From NCBI GenBank assembly GCA_020630875.1, contig JAHDIH010000004.1, positions 307,500 to 371,499 on the forward strand: a DNA stretch of 64,000 nucleotides, given 5' to 3'. The stretch is from Deltaproteobacteria bacterium. Lineage in GTDB: Bacteria > Myxococcota_A > Polyangia > Haliangiales > Haliangiaceae. The notes under the pieces are model-generated. The model did not search any database. It was not told where the DNA came from and worked only from the letters and a program-made list of their open reading frames with translations. This document shows, in pieces, positions 32,496 through 42,464 of the stretch; position 1 is the stretch's first letter, and each line of letters starts with the position of its first letter. Position numbers and translations under genes: made by a program.

Positions 32496-34220
32496 ATGGC
32501 AAAAGGACAAATTGGTCGCCTACTTTCTATGGTGGCTAAGTACCCCATCCGAGTCACCGTTAGTATCATAGCGCTACTAGCAGCATCCGCAGCCTCTCTT
32601 CTCTACCCACAAGTCGTTGAATCTGGAATCGACAGCGCAATATCGCAACAAGCGACAGATCGTTTGACGGAGATTGGGTGGCTTTTCGTGGTACTCGTAG
32701 TGGTACACGCAGGACTGGTTTGGATCCGGCACTACCTCATGAGCTGGCTTGGAGAGCGTGTGGTAGCCGATCTAAGAGTTTCCGTAGTCAAAAATATGTT
32801 ACCACTTGATGTTGATTGGTTTGCGAGTAGACGAAGTGGGGAGTTGGTAGGGCGACTCGCCGCAGATGTGACCGTAATCGAAAATCTTGTTGGCAGTCAG
32901 CTCTCTTTGGGACTTCGGAATATTGTAATGTTTATCGGAGCGTTCATTGCTCTCCTTATCAAGGACTGGCAGCTCACTGTCATTATGCTGGCAATTGTTC
33001 CACCTGTGGTTTTCTCCGCTATATTCTTTGGAAAGCTACTCAGGAAACTAAGTAAGCGACTTCAAGATGACCTTGCCAATACCAATGCCGAAATACAAGA
33101 AGCGATTAGCGCGATCACCACCGTGCAATCTTTTGTACAAGAGCCAAGGTTTGCAAACAACTACCAAAATGGCATCGAAACGTATTTCACCACAGCCAAA
33201 AAACTTATCGCTTGGCGGTCCACGTTTTTTTCCGCAATGGCAATCGCGGGATATATTGGAGTTGGCATTATCATTTTTCTGGGTGGGAAAAGGGTAATTG
33301 AAGGATCTCTCAAGCCAGGAGAACTAACCGCCTTCCTAATTTACACATTCATGATTGCTGGTGCTATGGGGGAAATGGCCTCGCTTTGGGGAGGAATTCA
33401 AAAAGCTAAGGGAGCGACAGAACGACTCTTTGACATACTCGACAGTCAATCTTCCATTGTTGATACTGGTGACAAACGTCCTGAAGATCCGACCATCGAA
33501 TTAAGAAACGTTTCCTTCTCCTACCCCAGCAGGAAAGACGTGCCTATCCTTCGCTCGGTATCTCACCAGTTCCTGCCAGGAAAGCGCTATGCTGTAGTAG
33601 GAGAGTCTGGCACGGGAAAGTCTACCGTCGCGAAACTCATTCTTCGTTTCTACGAATCGCAAAGTGGGATTGTCTTGTTCGGCAAAGAAAACGTGCAAGA
33701 CGTAGCACTGTCCTATCTTCGCGATAACATTGCCTTGGTGGAACAGGAGCCTATTCTTTTTTCTGGAACGATACGCGATAATATCTTATTCGGAAGCAGG
33801 ACAGATGAAAAAGCACTCCAGCGGACGGTAGAGCTTTGTCAGGTCGCAAAATTCACGAACACGCTTCCCGACAAACTAGAAACGCTGGTAGGCGAACGAG
33901 GCGTCCAACTATCGGGAGGCCAAAGGCAACGCGTCGCCATCGCCAGAGCTATGTTAAAACGTCCCAAAGTTGTAATTCTTGACGAAGCCACAAGTCATCT
34001 CGACCAGGTAAACGAGAGAAACGTATCTCAAGCCCTGCGCGAGCTAATTCCAGACGCAACAATAATTGCGATATCGCACAGGCCAAGTATCGTAGAACTA
34101 ATGGATGAGAGCGTATTCATTATCAATGGTGAAATAGCGGCAGTTGGGCCACACCAAGAACTCCTCGCCACTAGTTCATCGTACCAAGAGCTAATGGCAA
34201 AATACGAAAAACAACTATAG
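32496..34220 (+). CDS. ABC exporter, fused membrane and ATPase domains (MsbA/lipid-A-like type)
   Basis: 574 residues: six-helix type I exporter domain (~1-310) with the usual coupling segment TNAEIQEAISAITTVQSF, then the ATPase with Walker A VGESGTGKST, Q loop EQEPILFSGTIRDNI, signature LSGGQRQRVAIARA, Walker B VVILDEATS and switch His ISHRPS. A homodimeric exporter. The patatin gene directly upstream makes lipids or lipopeptides plausible cargo, but the fold alone cannot tell. Confidence 0.93.
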   Translation: MAKGQIGRLLSMVAKYPIRVTVSIIALLAASAASLLYPQVVESGIDSAISQQATDRLTEIGWLFVVLVVVHAGLVWIRHYLMSWLGERVVADLRVSVVKNMLPLDVDWFASRRSGELVGRLAADVTVIENLVGSQLSLGLRNIVMFIGAFIALLIKDWQLTVIMLAIVPPVVFSAIFFGKLLRKLSKRLQDDLANTNAEIQEAISAITTVQSFVQEPRFANNYQNGIETYFTTAKKLIAWRSTFFSAMAIAGYIGVGIIIFLGGKRVIEGSLKPGELTAFLIYTFMIAGAMGEMASLWGGIQKAKGATERLFDILDSQSSIVDTGDKRPEDPTIELRNVSFSYPSRKDVPILRSVSHQFLPGKRYAVVGESGTGKSTVAKLILRFYESQSGIVLFGKENVQDVALSYLRDNIALVEQEPILFSGTIRDNILFGSRTDEKALQRTVELCQVAKFTNTLPDKLETLVGERGVQLSGGQRQRVAIARAMLKRPKVVILDEATSHLDQVNERNVSQALRELIPDATIIAISHRPSIVELMDESVFIINGEIAAVGPHQELLATSSSYQELMAKYEKQL

Positions 34221-34266
34221 TTACAAGTTCCGGACGTATTGCACTGCGTATCCACCTAAATGCAAC

Positions 34267-34289
34267 AACTTAGCAGTGGCACGTAAGTT
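34267..34289. promoter_or_regulatory. inverted repeat AACTTA-N11-TAAGTT upstream of recA
   Basis: AACTTA (34267-34272) and TAAGTT (34284-34289) form a 6-bp inverted repeat, part of a longer imperfect palindrome with GCAAC and GTTGC ends, 16 bp before the recA start. Its position suits a damage-response operator or a 5' UTR hairpin. It does not match the E. coli or Bacillus LexA boxes. Confidence 0.3.
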
Positions 34290-34304
34290 GCTTTGAGGGA
34301 ACGT

Positions 34305-35306
34305 ATGAATATTGAAAAGAAAAAATCGAAAGCGCTGCAAGATGCATTGGCATCCATAAGAAAACAACATGGACTAGGTGCCATCATGCGACTCGACGAT
34401 AAAGCTCCCGAAGTTGATGTCATTTCTACTGGCTCTTTATTGATCAATAAGGCCTTGGGCGTAGGTGGCTTACCCAGAGGTAGAATTGTCGAAGTATACG
34501 GTCCAGAGTCGTCCGGAAAAACTACCGTGACGTTACATGCCATTGCGGAAGCACAAAAAGCTGGTGGTCTTTGCGCATTTATTGATGCCGAGCACGCTTT
34601 CGACAGGTCCTACGCTGAAAATTTGGGTGTTAAGACAAAAGACTTGCTAGTCTCACAGCCCGATTGTGGTGAACAAGCGCTAGAAATTGTGGATACGTTA
34701 GTTCGCACGGGAACCCTCGACTTAATCGTGATCGACTCGGTAGCGGCTCTTGTGCCTCGTGCTGAGATCGAAGGCGAGATGGGTGATTCTCATATGGGAT
34801 TGCAGGCAAGATTAATGAGTCAGGCCCTAAGAAAACTAACAGGAGTAATCTCAAAGACCAAAACCGTCGTCGTATTTATCAACCAACTTAGGCAAAAGAT
34901 TGGTGTGGTTTACGGCAACCCAGAAGTCACTACCGGGGGTAATGCGCTTAAGTTCTATGCCTCCGTTCGATTGGACATTCGCCGCAGACAAGCGATTAAA
35001 GTTGCCGGCGATCTCGTAGGTTCAATGGTTCAGATTAAGGTAGTAAAAAACAAGCTGTGCGCCCCTTTTAGAGACGCTTTGGTGGAACTCTATTACGGTC
35101 GTGGAATCGATCGGCATGCAGAAGTATTAACCCTGGCCGAGAACAAAGAGGTCATCGTTCGCAGCGGCGCCTGGTACTCTTTTGGAGATCAAAAGTTAGG
35201 TCAAGGTAGGGAAAAAACCATCGCAAAGCTGAGGGAAGACGCCAAACTACTCTCTGCAATTAATCAGAAGCTGAATGGAGACGATAAGCTTTCAATAGCC
35301 GCCTAG
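34305..35306 (+). CDS. recA: recombinase RecA
   Basis: 333 residues. Walker A GPESSGKT at 66-73, ATP-stacking and catalytic Glu region [10 protein letters not shown], Walker [12 protein letters not shown]1 [25 protein letters not shown] loop, [11 protein letters not shown] and the L2 region [25 protein letters not shown] just before the ATG at 34305 fixes the start; an in-frame TTG at 34293 is unlikely. The acidic C-terminal tail is short. Converges with the next gene, overlapping it by 4 bp. Confidence 0.97.
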   Translation: MNIEKKKSKALQDALASIRKQHGLGAIMRLDDKAPEVDVISTGSLLINKALGVGGLPRGRIVEVYGPESSGKTTVTLHAIAEAQKAGGLCAFIDAEHAFDRSYAENLGVKTKDLLVSQPDCGEQALEIVDTLVRTGTLDLIVIDSVAALVPRAEIEGEMGDSHMGLQARLMSQALRKLTGVISKTKTVVVFINQLRQKIGVVYGNPEVTTGGNALKFYASVRLDIRRRQAIKVAGDLVGSMVQIKVVKNKLCAPFRDALVELYYGRGIDRHAEVLTLAENKEVIVRSGAWYSFGDQKLGQGREKTIAKLREDAKLLSAINQKLNGDDKLSIAA

Positions 35307-35818
35307 CGGCGCCGCAGGCGTTTGTTGCTGCGGTCGCTCATGAATTGACTGATGTCATTAGCCGCTTTTGTGACCGCAGACGACAGCGCCAGCTCCCAAG
35401 CCTCTGGCATATCGTGTGGCATTGCGTCCGCTGTAGGCATTGAAACATCAGAGTTCCCCTCCAAAAGAGTTAGAATCCGACCTCCAGGATCGGTTAGCGC
35501 CATGCTGTAGGCGCAACGGACCCTTTGGGAGGCACCATGGGTAGTTTGTTCCATCTTTGTAACGGTAAAGTGCGCGGTATATTTATCGAGCCCAAACTTT
35601 TTGGCTTGCGTTTTGCTATCCGTGAATCGGTGTTTTTCTAATGCAGTTGATAAGTGTGCAATCCCTACGGCCGTCGCCCAACGCGCCATGGCCTGCCCCC
35701 CGCTATTCCCACTACTTATCTCAAGAAAATACTTGGGTGCTGATGCCTTTTTCGTTTTCGCCTCAGCGCTTGAGAACAAAACAACTGCAGACAACAACAC
35801 TAACCCCTTCATGCACAT
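35303..35818 (-). CDS. secreted hypothetical protein
   Basis: About 171 residues with a signal peptide ([20 protein letters not shown]). The mature protein has an alternating strand section [17 protein letters not shown] / [23 protein letters not shown] and ends with a helix and the basic tail SNKRLRRR. Similar small exported proteins with [12 protein letters not shown] segments are common in Myxococcota, but I know no function. Its end overlaps the end of recA. Confidence 0.65.
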   Translation of the reverse strand: MCMKGLVLLSAVVLFSSAEAKTKKASAPKYFLEISSGNSGGQAMARWATAVGIAHLSTALEKHRFTDSKTQAKKFGLDKYTAHFTVTKMEQTTHGASQRVRCAYSMALTDPGGRILTLLEGNSDVSMPTADAMPHDMPEAWELALSSAVTKAANDISQFMSDRSNKRLRRR

Positions 35819-35881
35819 AGATTTTCGATCATTGCCCATGTAGGCGTCAAGGTCCGAATTATTTTTAGAGAAGAGACAGGT

Positions 35882-36754
35882 TCAACTACCAACCACTGGC
35901 AATTCGTACTGACCATATTTTTCGAAAGCCTTGTAATTTTCAACAAACTCATAGTGAAAGCAATTATGACGCCCAAAGTAATCTATGACATCGCGCCACG
36001 TCGTCCTCTTCGCTCGAAGATGGGGAGTTGTCTGTTTAAGTAGTTCTCCCCCACACATTTTTTTGTGCGTATGAAAATGATCTTGAGCAATTCTCGGCTC
36101 CACTCCCGCTGAGAGTGGAGGCAGTTGGCTAATGTAAACAGCGGACAACTCAGGAACCTTTAGTGTCTCCACTGATTCCAAGTTTAATTGCCAACCACTC
36201 TTATACACACACTCCACTCTTCGGATTTTCTGCCTTGGTCGGATTACCATCGCATTGTGAGCGAGCGGTTCTTTTTTTCCACAAACGGCTTTGGCCCTAT
36301 TCGGTTGTCCCATGATGCGGTACGCCAAAAAATGTTTAGTGGTATTTTCAATTATTAAGTCCATTGACGAATAGCGGCCACCGTGACGGCCTTTTTTCAT
36401 TGAGATCTTCAGACCTGCCGCCTCAAGTCTCTTTCCGGGTTTCAGTACCTTACCTTCGTCCCAGGATTGATACTCAAATACTTTCTTTAACCGATTTCGA
36501 GTATTCGACTGCATAATCCCAAACTCATCTAAATCGTTTGCCAGAATCTTCAGGAATGCTTCGCTGTTGCCTACATTGCTCACATGAAGGTCTTCGGCCG
36601 TTATGGTGTCGACCGATGGTGCCCCCGGTTTGGGAGGTAGTTCTTGCACTCCATAGAAGCGATACTTGGCGATGATTCCGGATGCCACTAACATTCCTAC
36701 GGTGATCGCCAGATAGACCCATTTATCAGATCCAGTAGTAGAATCGTCCCCCAC
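35882..36754 (-). CDS. membrane-anchored hypothetical protein
   Basis: 290 residues from a GTG start. One membrane segment at ~12-30 (WVYLAITVGMLVASGIIAKY) anchors a large soluble part predicted to be outside the cytoplasm. It contains a C-type pattern (KAVCGKKE, RRVECVYKSG, KKMCGGEL, RHNCFHYEF) with four cysteines and a beta-rich DLIIENTTKHFLAYRI segment. No known domain recognised. Confidence 0.7.
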   Translation of the reverse strand: MGDDSTTGSDKWVYLAITVGMLVASGIIAKYRFYGVQELPPKPGAPSVDTITAEDLHVSNVGNSEAFLKILANDLDEFGIMQSNTRNRLKKVFEYQSWDEGKVLKPGKRLEAAGLKISMKKGRHGGRYSSMDLIIENTTKHFLAYRIMGQPNRAKAVCGKKEPLAHNAMVIRPRQKIRRVECVYKSGWQLNLESVETLKVPELSAVYISQLPPLSAGVEPRIAQDHFHTHKKMCGGELLKQTTPHLRAKRTTWRDVIDYFGRHNCFHYEFVENYKAFEKYGQYELPVVGS

Positions 36755-36889
36755 CCCATCATTCTATAGCATTGTAGGGGGTCGCTGAAATGTAAGCTGG
36801 GGTTTATTCACAGCTTAGAACAAAACTCACTTGCGTTTCGGGATTCGTTTTGAGATAGTGTATAGAGGAATTACGGGGGGTTACGGGAA

Positions 36890-37213
36890 GTGACTAAATC
36901 AGAATTAATCGAGCGACTGTCGGAGCAGTTAAACCTTCCGGCGGGAAAAGCAGAGCAAATCGTAAATTGTATATTCGATTCCATGGTTCACGCACTACGT
37001 GAAGGGCGTGGAATTGAAATCCGTGGGTTCGGCAGCTTCACGGTGAGGGAATACCGTTCCTATGAGGGGAGAAATCCTCGTACCGGTGACACCGTGCAGG
37101 TTGGTGAAAAAAGACTTCCATTTTTCAAGGTGGGAAAAGAGTTGCGCGAACGGGTCAATAATTACGTCAACCCTCGTCCGGCCGCAGTAGATTCCGAATC
37201 TGCGAGCGGCTAA
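36890..37213 (+). CDS. HU/IHF-family DNA-bending protein (IHF-beta-like)
   Basis: 107 residues from a GTG. MTKSELIERLSEQLNLPAG start, the beta-arm with IEIRGFGSFTVREY, the intercalation arm GRNPRTGD with the Pro, and FFKVGKELRERVN are all present, closest to IHF subunits. A C-terminal extension of ~13 residues (RPAAVDSESASG) is added. The last 47 bases overlap the converging PEP-utilising gene. Such proteins organise the chromosome and assist recombination and transcription. Confidence 0.9.
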   Translation: MTKSELIERLSEQLNLPAGKAEQIVNCIFDSMVHALREGRGIEIRGFGSFTVREYRSYEGRNPRTGDTVQVGEKRLPFFKVGKELRERVNNYVNPRPAAVDSESASG

Positions 37214-38885
37214 CAGCCACTCTTCCTGTCGCTCCATCAACTTTGAGGACGTCACCATCTACTATTGCTGATGTTATCCCTACGCATCCTACGACGCAGG
37301 GAATGCCCAAATCTCTCGCGACGGCCACGGCATGGTCTAGTTCTCTGTTAGCTTCGGTCACAATAGCCGCAGCACGAGTAAGCAATAGCCCATGAGAGGG
37401 TAGCAGCGCTTTAGCTACTACTATCTGCCCCCGCACCGGCGCATAAGGGGCAACAAATAATTTGGCGATACCTGTTGTTGCCCCGCCGGAGCCTCGCCCC
37501 TGCCAATGCGAAACTTCATCCAAGACAAGCGTTGGAGGATTATCTCTGTAGGCCTCCCACGTTCCAAAAGAACGTTCTGTATCGACACTTCCTTTAACTA
37601 GGTTGTCTATTGAATAGTCAAAGCACTCTGACGTAGCAATTCCCAACTGCTTCGCTGCCGCTATCACATCGCTTCTTAGCTGAGCCTGGGCCTTAAAATA
37701 CCACCAGTCATCTCTTTCAAATTCAGCCACCGTGTCTGAATCGTTAATTACCGCATTATCCATCACTAATTGTTGCATTACTTCATCTTCGACTAGTGGG
37801 GGACTGGCAATATCCCAACTGTTCGCGACATGCCCAAAGTCTTCCAAAACAGCTTCAAGAGAAATGGCCGCTTTACCCAGTATTACCGTCATTAGAGTAT
37901 TTCCTGCGCTGTCAGGATCGATGGTTCGCCGGTCGTAAATGTCGCAAAAGTCAAAGTACCGGTTGACCGACTTCACTAACCTTTCTGGAAACTCTGTTTG
38001 CTCATCAAGTTCCCAGTCAGCGAACATTGATCGCCAAACCACTTCCGCTTCTTCTAAAGAAATTTCTGATGCACTTTCCTTATGCAATTGTTTCGAAAAC
38101 ACGTAACCGTTAACAACCTTCACATCATAAGGCAACTGTCTTTCTAAACAGCGTTTCATGAGTATCGATGCTTGCATGGGACTAACCTGTGCCGGAAAGT
38201 GACGAGCTGCCAAATCGTAGCCCTCAGGCCCAACCCACTTCTCGCCACGAGAGAGGGGAGCATTCTCAATTGGCTTTATCTGCAAAAAATATAGTTGTTC
38301 TTGGTGAATGGTCCACTCCAACTCCGCAGAAGAGAATGACAGCGCGTTCGCAACATCACGTACTTGCTTCAAAATTGCCAATGGATCCATTCTCCACTGA
38401 TCACTGCGACTTTCAAGACCATCTGCCGCTACAAGCCATTCGTCTTCGCACTCCAAAACGATAGCATTAGGATAAACTCGACACTTCCCCTGGGGCCCTT
38501 TGACAAACTCATGAATCAGTAGCCCCATCTTGATTGGGTCTGGACTTGCCCACCTCACTTTGCTCGAAAGAGCGCTAACGCGAACACGCTCGGCGTATTC
38601 CTTCCAATCAGAGGCATCGACATTTACAAACGAATCAAACGCCCCAGCAAATCGAGGATTTCGGTCTTCTAAGGTAGACGAAGACCTTACGCAAATTCGT
38701 CCTTTTAGCGGAAGTTCGAAATCCAACGAACTATCAAACCTTACCGCAACTCCCTGAGGCGTCTTTACCCCCAGTCGGCGAAGTTTCGCGAGCATTACCG
38801 CTTTCGTACCGAAGAGATTTTCGTCTGCATCTGCAAGCTCATCTAACGGACGCAGATGGTCTGTGTTATCGTCGGTTGTCTTCAT
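37167..38885 (-). CDS. PEP/pyruvate-binding and PEP-utilising domain protein
   Basis: About 572 residues. The N-terminal half is an ATP-grasp-like PEP/pyruvate-binding domain (GTKAVMLAKLRRLGVKTPQG, ICVRSSSTLEDRNPRFAGAF). The C-terminal swivelling domain carries AAAIVTE and LDHAVAVARDLGIPCVVG, where the His is the expected phospho-His although the preceding GG is NR. The layout resembles PEP synthase or rifampicin phosphotransferase-like enzymes, shortened in the middle. It would transfer a phosphoryl group to a substrate that cannot be named. Its start codon overlaps the start of the divergent 3D-domain gene. Confidence 0.75.
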   Translation of the reverse strand: MKTTDDNTDHLRPLDELADADENLFGTKAVMLAKLRRLGVKTPQGVAVRFDSSLDFELPLKGRICVRSSSTLEDRNPRFAGAFDSFVNVDASDWKEYAERVRVSALSSKVRWASPDPIKMGLLIHEFVKGPQGKCRVYPNAIVLECEDEWLVAADGLESRSDQWRMDPLAILKQVRDVANALSFSSAELEWTIHQEQLYFLQIKPIENAPLSRGEKWVGPEGYDLAARHFPAQVSPMQASILMKRCLERQLPYDVKVVNGYVFSKQLHKESASEISLEEAEVVWRSMFADWELDEQTEFPERLVKSVNRYFDFCDIYDRRTIDPDSAGNTLMTVILGKAAISLEAVLEDFGHVANSWDIASPPLVEDEVMQQLVMDNAVINDSDTVAEFERDDWWYFKAQAQLRSDVIAAAKQLGIATSECFDYSIDNLVKGSVDTERSFGTWEAYRDNPPTLVLDEVSHWQGRGSGGATTGIAKLFVAPYAPVRGQIVVAKALLPSHGLLLTRAAAIVTEANRELDHAVAVARDLGIPCVVGCVGITSAIVDGDVLKVDGATGRVAVSRSQIRNLLRPDEG

Positions 38886-39642
38886 GCGTAACGGTTTCAT
38901 GGTAATGGTGCTGCTTCTTTCCGCAAGTAGTTTCGCCGACACAAGTAAGATTTCAATGGAAAGAGGTCTCGACCTACGCCGCTCATGGCCTAAAGGGAAA
39001 GATAAGCGCTGTTGCGGATACCCCCTCGCACCTAATAGGGGTTTTGCACTCAGATATTACTGGCTCGCAGAACAAAGCAAGCACAATCAATTTGAGGAAG
39101 GCACTGATGCCATCTACTCACCAGCCGGAGTATTCCTTGGTATTTTCTCTACCAGATTCGTCAGAACGCTGATTCTCGAAGGCTCTGGGCTACTTGAAGA
39201 CAACAGAGTAATCAACTACGCGGGTAAATGCAGGTGGGGAGTAGGTACCTGTTTCGACATATTGGATGTAAATCGATACCCGTTCGGCAGAGGTGCCAAA
39301 CGAAGACCTCTTGTACCGTTTCGTAGTGTAGCTGTGGATCGCAGCGTAATAGAAATTGGCGAACCTATCTACATTCCAGAGTTAGACGGAGCCAAACTTC
39401 CTTCCGGAAATATTCACGATGGTTGCGTGAGAGCTGATGACACAGGTGGTGGTATCAAAAAAAGGAAAATTGACTTTTTCGTTGTGAGATACTCCAACTT
39501 CAGGTACCTACTAAAGCAAATGTGGGCGGGTAACTGGATATCACCTCGAGTTTCAGAGCCCAAATGCGACTATCTGAGATTCGAAGACCGTCCCTTACAT
39601 TGGCCATTAGATTATGCTGAACAGCACCGCAAAAAAAATTAA
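38884..39642 (+). CDS. secreted 3D-domain (double-psi beta-barrel) protein
   Basis: About 252 residues. A signal peptide, MRNGFMVMVLLLSASSFA, precedes a C-terminal 3D domain: FRSVAVDRSVIEIGEPIYIPE and the acidic motif HDGCVRADDTGGGIKKRKIDFF near residues 180-200 with the paired Asp typical of MltA-type and stationary-phase (Sps/YuiC) hydrolases. Likely a periplasmic muralytic protein. ATG choice at 38884 rests on the signal sequence. Overlaps the following small gene by 29 bp. Confidence 0.8.
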   Translation: MRNGFMVMVLLLSASSFADTSKISMERGLDLRRSWPKGKDKRCCGYPLAPNRGFALRYYWLAEQSKHNQFEEGTDAIYSPAGVFLGIFSTRFVRTLILEGSGLLEDNRVINYAGKCRWGVGTCFDILDVNRYPFGRGAKRRPLVPFRSVAVDRSVIEIGEPIYIPELDGAKLPSGNIHDGCVRADDTGGGIKKRKIDFFVVRYSNFRYLLKQMWAGNWISPRVSEPKCDYLRFEDRPLHWPLDYAEQHRKKN

Positions 39643-39931
39643 GTCCTCTATCGATGAGATTTCTGGAGGAGCGCAAGTTACGTATCTCACGCTACCTGAA
39701 AAAATAGAAACGCTCTTAGAAAACGACAAAGGCAGTCGCTACTTCGTTACTTTCGATTCGATACCTGATATTCGCCCAACGGATGCTACTGTTATTCTAA
39801 TCTCAAATGCCCGTGTTAACGATTTGTGCGTCCATGCATTGAAGCAAGGGCTACGCGATATCTCGGTTAAAAAGGCAGGTCGCTATCACTTAGTTAGTGG
39901 TCGAACTGGCAATACACCATTGCCATTCTGA
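39614..39931 (+). CDS. hypothetical protein
   Basis: 105 residues, no signal peptide. Alternating strands and helices (SRYFVTFDSIP, ATVILISNARVNDLCVHALKQGLRDISV) suggest a small alpha/beta domain related in look to receiver or Rossmann-like folds, but no family is recognised. It begins inside the 3' end of the 3D-domain gene, which suggests coupling. Confidence 0.5.
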   Translation: MLNSTAKKIKSSIDEISGGAQVTYLTLPEKIETLLENDKGSRYFVTFDSIPDIRPTDATVILISNARVNDLCVHALKQGLRDISVKKAGRYHLVSGRTGNTPLPF

Positions 39932-39938
39932 CTCAAAC

Positions 39939-42458
39939 TTATTGTGGCGCGGGTGCAGCTCCAGGAAGAACCACTTTACCATCGATTATCTCAGCATCAT
40001 CAGGGAGCTTCACCTTCTTGCGGTACGTCAAACTCATCCTTTCAGAAAAACGTTTTCCTTTCTTGTGTGCCCCGCGATCTCCTTCCTTAATCCCTTCGGG
40101 AACTACCCAAGGATTTTTGGGATGAGGATAGTCACTTTCGATGTCATGAACGTAACGCGACCATAGTGGAAGAACCGTCTTATAAGCTGCATCCTTTAGT
40201 CCCAACGGCCGAATTCTTCTGTCGTCTAGGTACAAAGCAGATATTACGCGACGGGATGTAAAACCAACAAAAGCCATATCCATGGTGTCGCTAGACGTTC
40301 CCGTTTTACCAGCTGCTGGAATTTCTATCTTGCGAAGTATCGATGAAAAACCGTGAGTGACGACTTTATGAAGTAACTTTGAGGTTAGGAAGGCAGCTCG
40401 CGGAGACATCACTTGAGGCCCCCGACTTCCATCACCTAAAAATCTCGAAACGCGTCTTTCGCCAAATAGCCAAGGATCTTCATATACAGCGTTGTCGCTA
40501 ATGATTTCACCATCAGCGTTACGGATGCTCTTAATGTAACGCCATGGCACCCTCTTTCCATTTTGAGCAAACACTCCAAACGCTCCTGTCAGCTCCGACA
40601 AAATTGTGCAACTTGCACCAAGCGCCAAGGCCCTATCGGCGATAATTTCTGTAGTAAAACCAAGCTTTCTCGCCCAAGCTTCCACGTTCTTGGCGCCGAT
40701 TCGTTGAAAGATATCAACAGATGAAGCGTTTTTTGAGAAGACAAGCGAGTACTCCATTGAAACTTCATCATCGACGGAACCACCAAAGTTCTCAGGAGTC
40801 CAAACCTCGCCAGTCGTTTCATTAACCGTCGCGACCTCATGCGGCTTATCTTTCAAAATCGTGTCAAAACCATAGCCCTCTTCAAGTGCCGCGGAATAGT
40901 AGATAGGTTTGTAGGTTGAACCAGGAGATCTGCAAGATTGCGTCGTTCTATTGTAAACGGAACGCGAAAAATCTTCGCCTCCGACCATTCCTTCCACGTA
41001 CCCGGTTCGGTGGTCTCCAGTAAAGATCGCCGCTTGTGGATGAGGTGTTTGTTCCAAAGCTACGACATTTTCTGCTCTTTCAAACGTCTTTGATGAAAGC
41101 CATCGTGGGTTAGAGCCATCTAGTGTCCAGTCTTCGAACTCTTCTCTACTCTCGGGAAGACGTTTCACCCAAACCACATCCCCCTTCGAAAGGGCGCGCT
41201 TCAATGATGAGATGCGTTGCTGATTTACCGGATTCTTGATCTTCCAACGTGACGCCCACCGGGCATGCTCTAAAGGTAGCTGATACGTGTTGCCCCCCAC
41301 GATTACCTCGGCTGAATTTGCCGTGACACTATCTACCAAGGCCAAATACCTTCGGTTTGGCATAAGCGGAGAATCACCATAGAGCTCAAGTTGTCTTTCC
41401 AAGAACAAGTTGATCTCGTCATCAACGGACAAGTGTTTTACCGGGCCACGCCAGCCTTGTCTTTTGTCTTGCTTACGGATCCCAAACCTTACGTTTTCAT
41501 AAGTTGCAGCATCCACTACGGGATCTACCGTAGTCTCAACTGAGATCCGATCATCTGTCAGCGCGCGCGGACCTACCGTCTTACCGATTTCGCGTCGAAT
41601 ATGTTCCGCAAAGTAGGGACTCGTGGCAGAAAACGATTTCTTGCCGCTATTTACGACTATGGGCGAACTGGCTTGTTGTTTCGCAGCTGCGTCTTTTAGA
41701 AAACCATACCGCACCATCTTTTTTAGTACTTGATTCTTGCGAGCGTTCGCACGTTGCAACGACGCTATCGGAGAGTCAGATGCGGGGCGTCTTGCAAGTC
41801 CCGCCAGTAGCGCCATTTCTCCTACAGAAAGTTCGCCCAACTCTTTGGAGAAGTACCGCTTGGCTGCAGCTTTAACTCCATACGCGCCACTCCCTAAGTA
41901 TATCTCGTTGAGGTATACCGTCAGTATCGCCTTCTTACTATAGGTTCGCTCAAGCCTCCGCGCCAAAAGCGCTTCCCTGGCTTTTCGCCAAAAACTTTTG
42001 TCACGCGACAGGTACATCTTGGCGACCTGCTGCGAAATGGTCGACCCCCCTTGTACAGCATCCCCAGAAGAAATCACTGCAATAGCCGCTCGTATAATCC
42101 CGGTGTAGTAAATGCCATGATGCTCAAAAAATTCATGGTCCTCCGCAGCCAAAAAAGCATTGATCAGCGGTTTGGGAATGTCCTCGAAGGCTACGAATTC
42201 TCGCCATTCGCTGGCAAATTCACCTAGTACGGTACCGTCTGATGCCTTGATGGCCCCTCGACTTTGACGATTCTCGCGGTACGCAGAAAAATCATCAACT
42301 TTGGGCGTATAGTCTCTAACGTAGCGAAAAAGTAAAAATGAACTGACAAGGCCAATGCAGGTCAATACCGCAAACATAAAGACCAGTAGCTTGCCCAGCC
42401 AATAGTAGAGGCTGCCGTCTCGCCTGTTGGCGATTTGGACTGGTCTTTGTTTAGTCAC
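39939..42458 (-). CDS. penicillin-binding protein 1A (bifunctional glycosyltransferase/transpeptidase)
   Basis: 839 residues from a GTG. A single membrane segment (~28-48), then the GT51 domain: EDHEFFEHHGI with the catalytic Glu near residue 107, GGSTISQQVAK, KAREALLARRLERTYSKKAIL and the NEIYLGSGAYGV segment. An OB-like insertion follows. The transpeptidase domain has the SxxK Ser in GSTYKPIYYSA, SKN in VFSKNASSV and KTGTS. All catalytic residues are intact; it polymerises and crosslinks peptidoglycan. The C terminus ends in a short Pro/Ala tail. The 2-oxoacid oxidoreductase operon is upstream. Confidence 0.94.
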   Translation of the reverse strand: MTKQRPVQIANRRDGSLYYWLGKLLVFMFAVLTCIGLVSSFLLFRYVRDYTPKVDDFSAYRENRQSRGAIKASDGTVLGEFASEWREFVAFEDIPKPLINAFLAAEDHEFFEHHGIYYTGIIRAAIAVISSGDAVQGGSTISQQVAKMYLSRDKSFWRKAREALLARRLERTYSKKAILTVYLNEIYLGSGAYGVKAAAKRYFSKELGELSVGEMALLAGLARRPASDSPIASLQRANARKNQVLKKMVRYGFLKDAAAKQQASSPIVVNSGKKSFSATSPYFAEHIRREIGKTVGPRALTDDRISVETTVDPVVDAATYENVRFGIRKQDKRQGWRGPVKHLSVDDEINLFLERQLELYGDSPLMPNRRYLALVDSVTANSAEVIVGGNTYQLPLEHARWASRWKIKNPVNQQRISSLKRALSKGDVVWVKRLPESREEFEDWTLDGSNPRWLSSKTFERAENVVALEQTPHPQAAIFTGDHRTGYVEGMVGGEDFSRSVYNRTTQSCRSPGSTYKPIYYSAALEEGYGFDTILKDKPHEVATVNETTGEVWTPENFGGSVDDEVSMEYSLVFSKNASSVDIFQRIGAKNVEAWARKLGFTTEIIADRALALGASCTILSELTGAFGVFAQNGKRVPWRYIKSIRNADGEIISDNAVYEDPWLFGERRVSRFLGDGSRGPQVMSPRAAFLTSKLLHKVVTHGFSSILRKIEIPAAGKTGTSSDTMDMAFVGFTSRRVISALYLDDRRIRPLGLKDAAYKTVLPLWSRYVHDIESDYPHPKNPWVVPEGIKEGDRGAHKKGKRFSERMSLTYRKKVKLPDDAEIIDGKVVLPGAAPAPQ

Positions 42459-42464
42459 GATTGC

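Noticed and set aside
37167..38885. Loss of the phospho-His in the PEP-utilising protein
   Set aside because: LLTRAAAIVTE first looked like a His-to-Arg change, but the catalytic segment is the following LDHAVAVARDLGIPCVVG, where the His is present.
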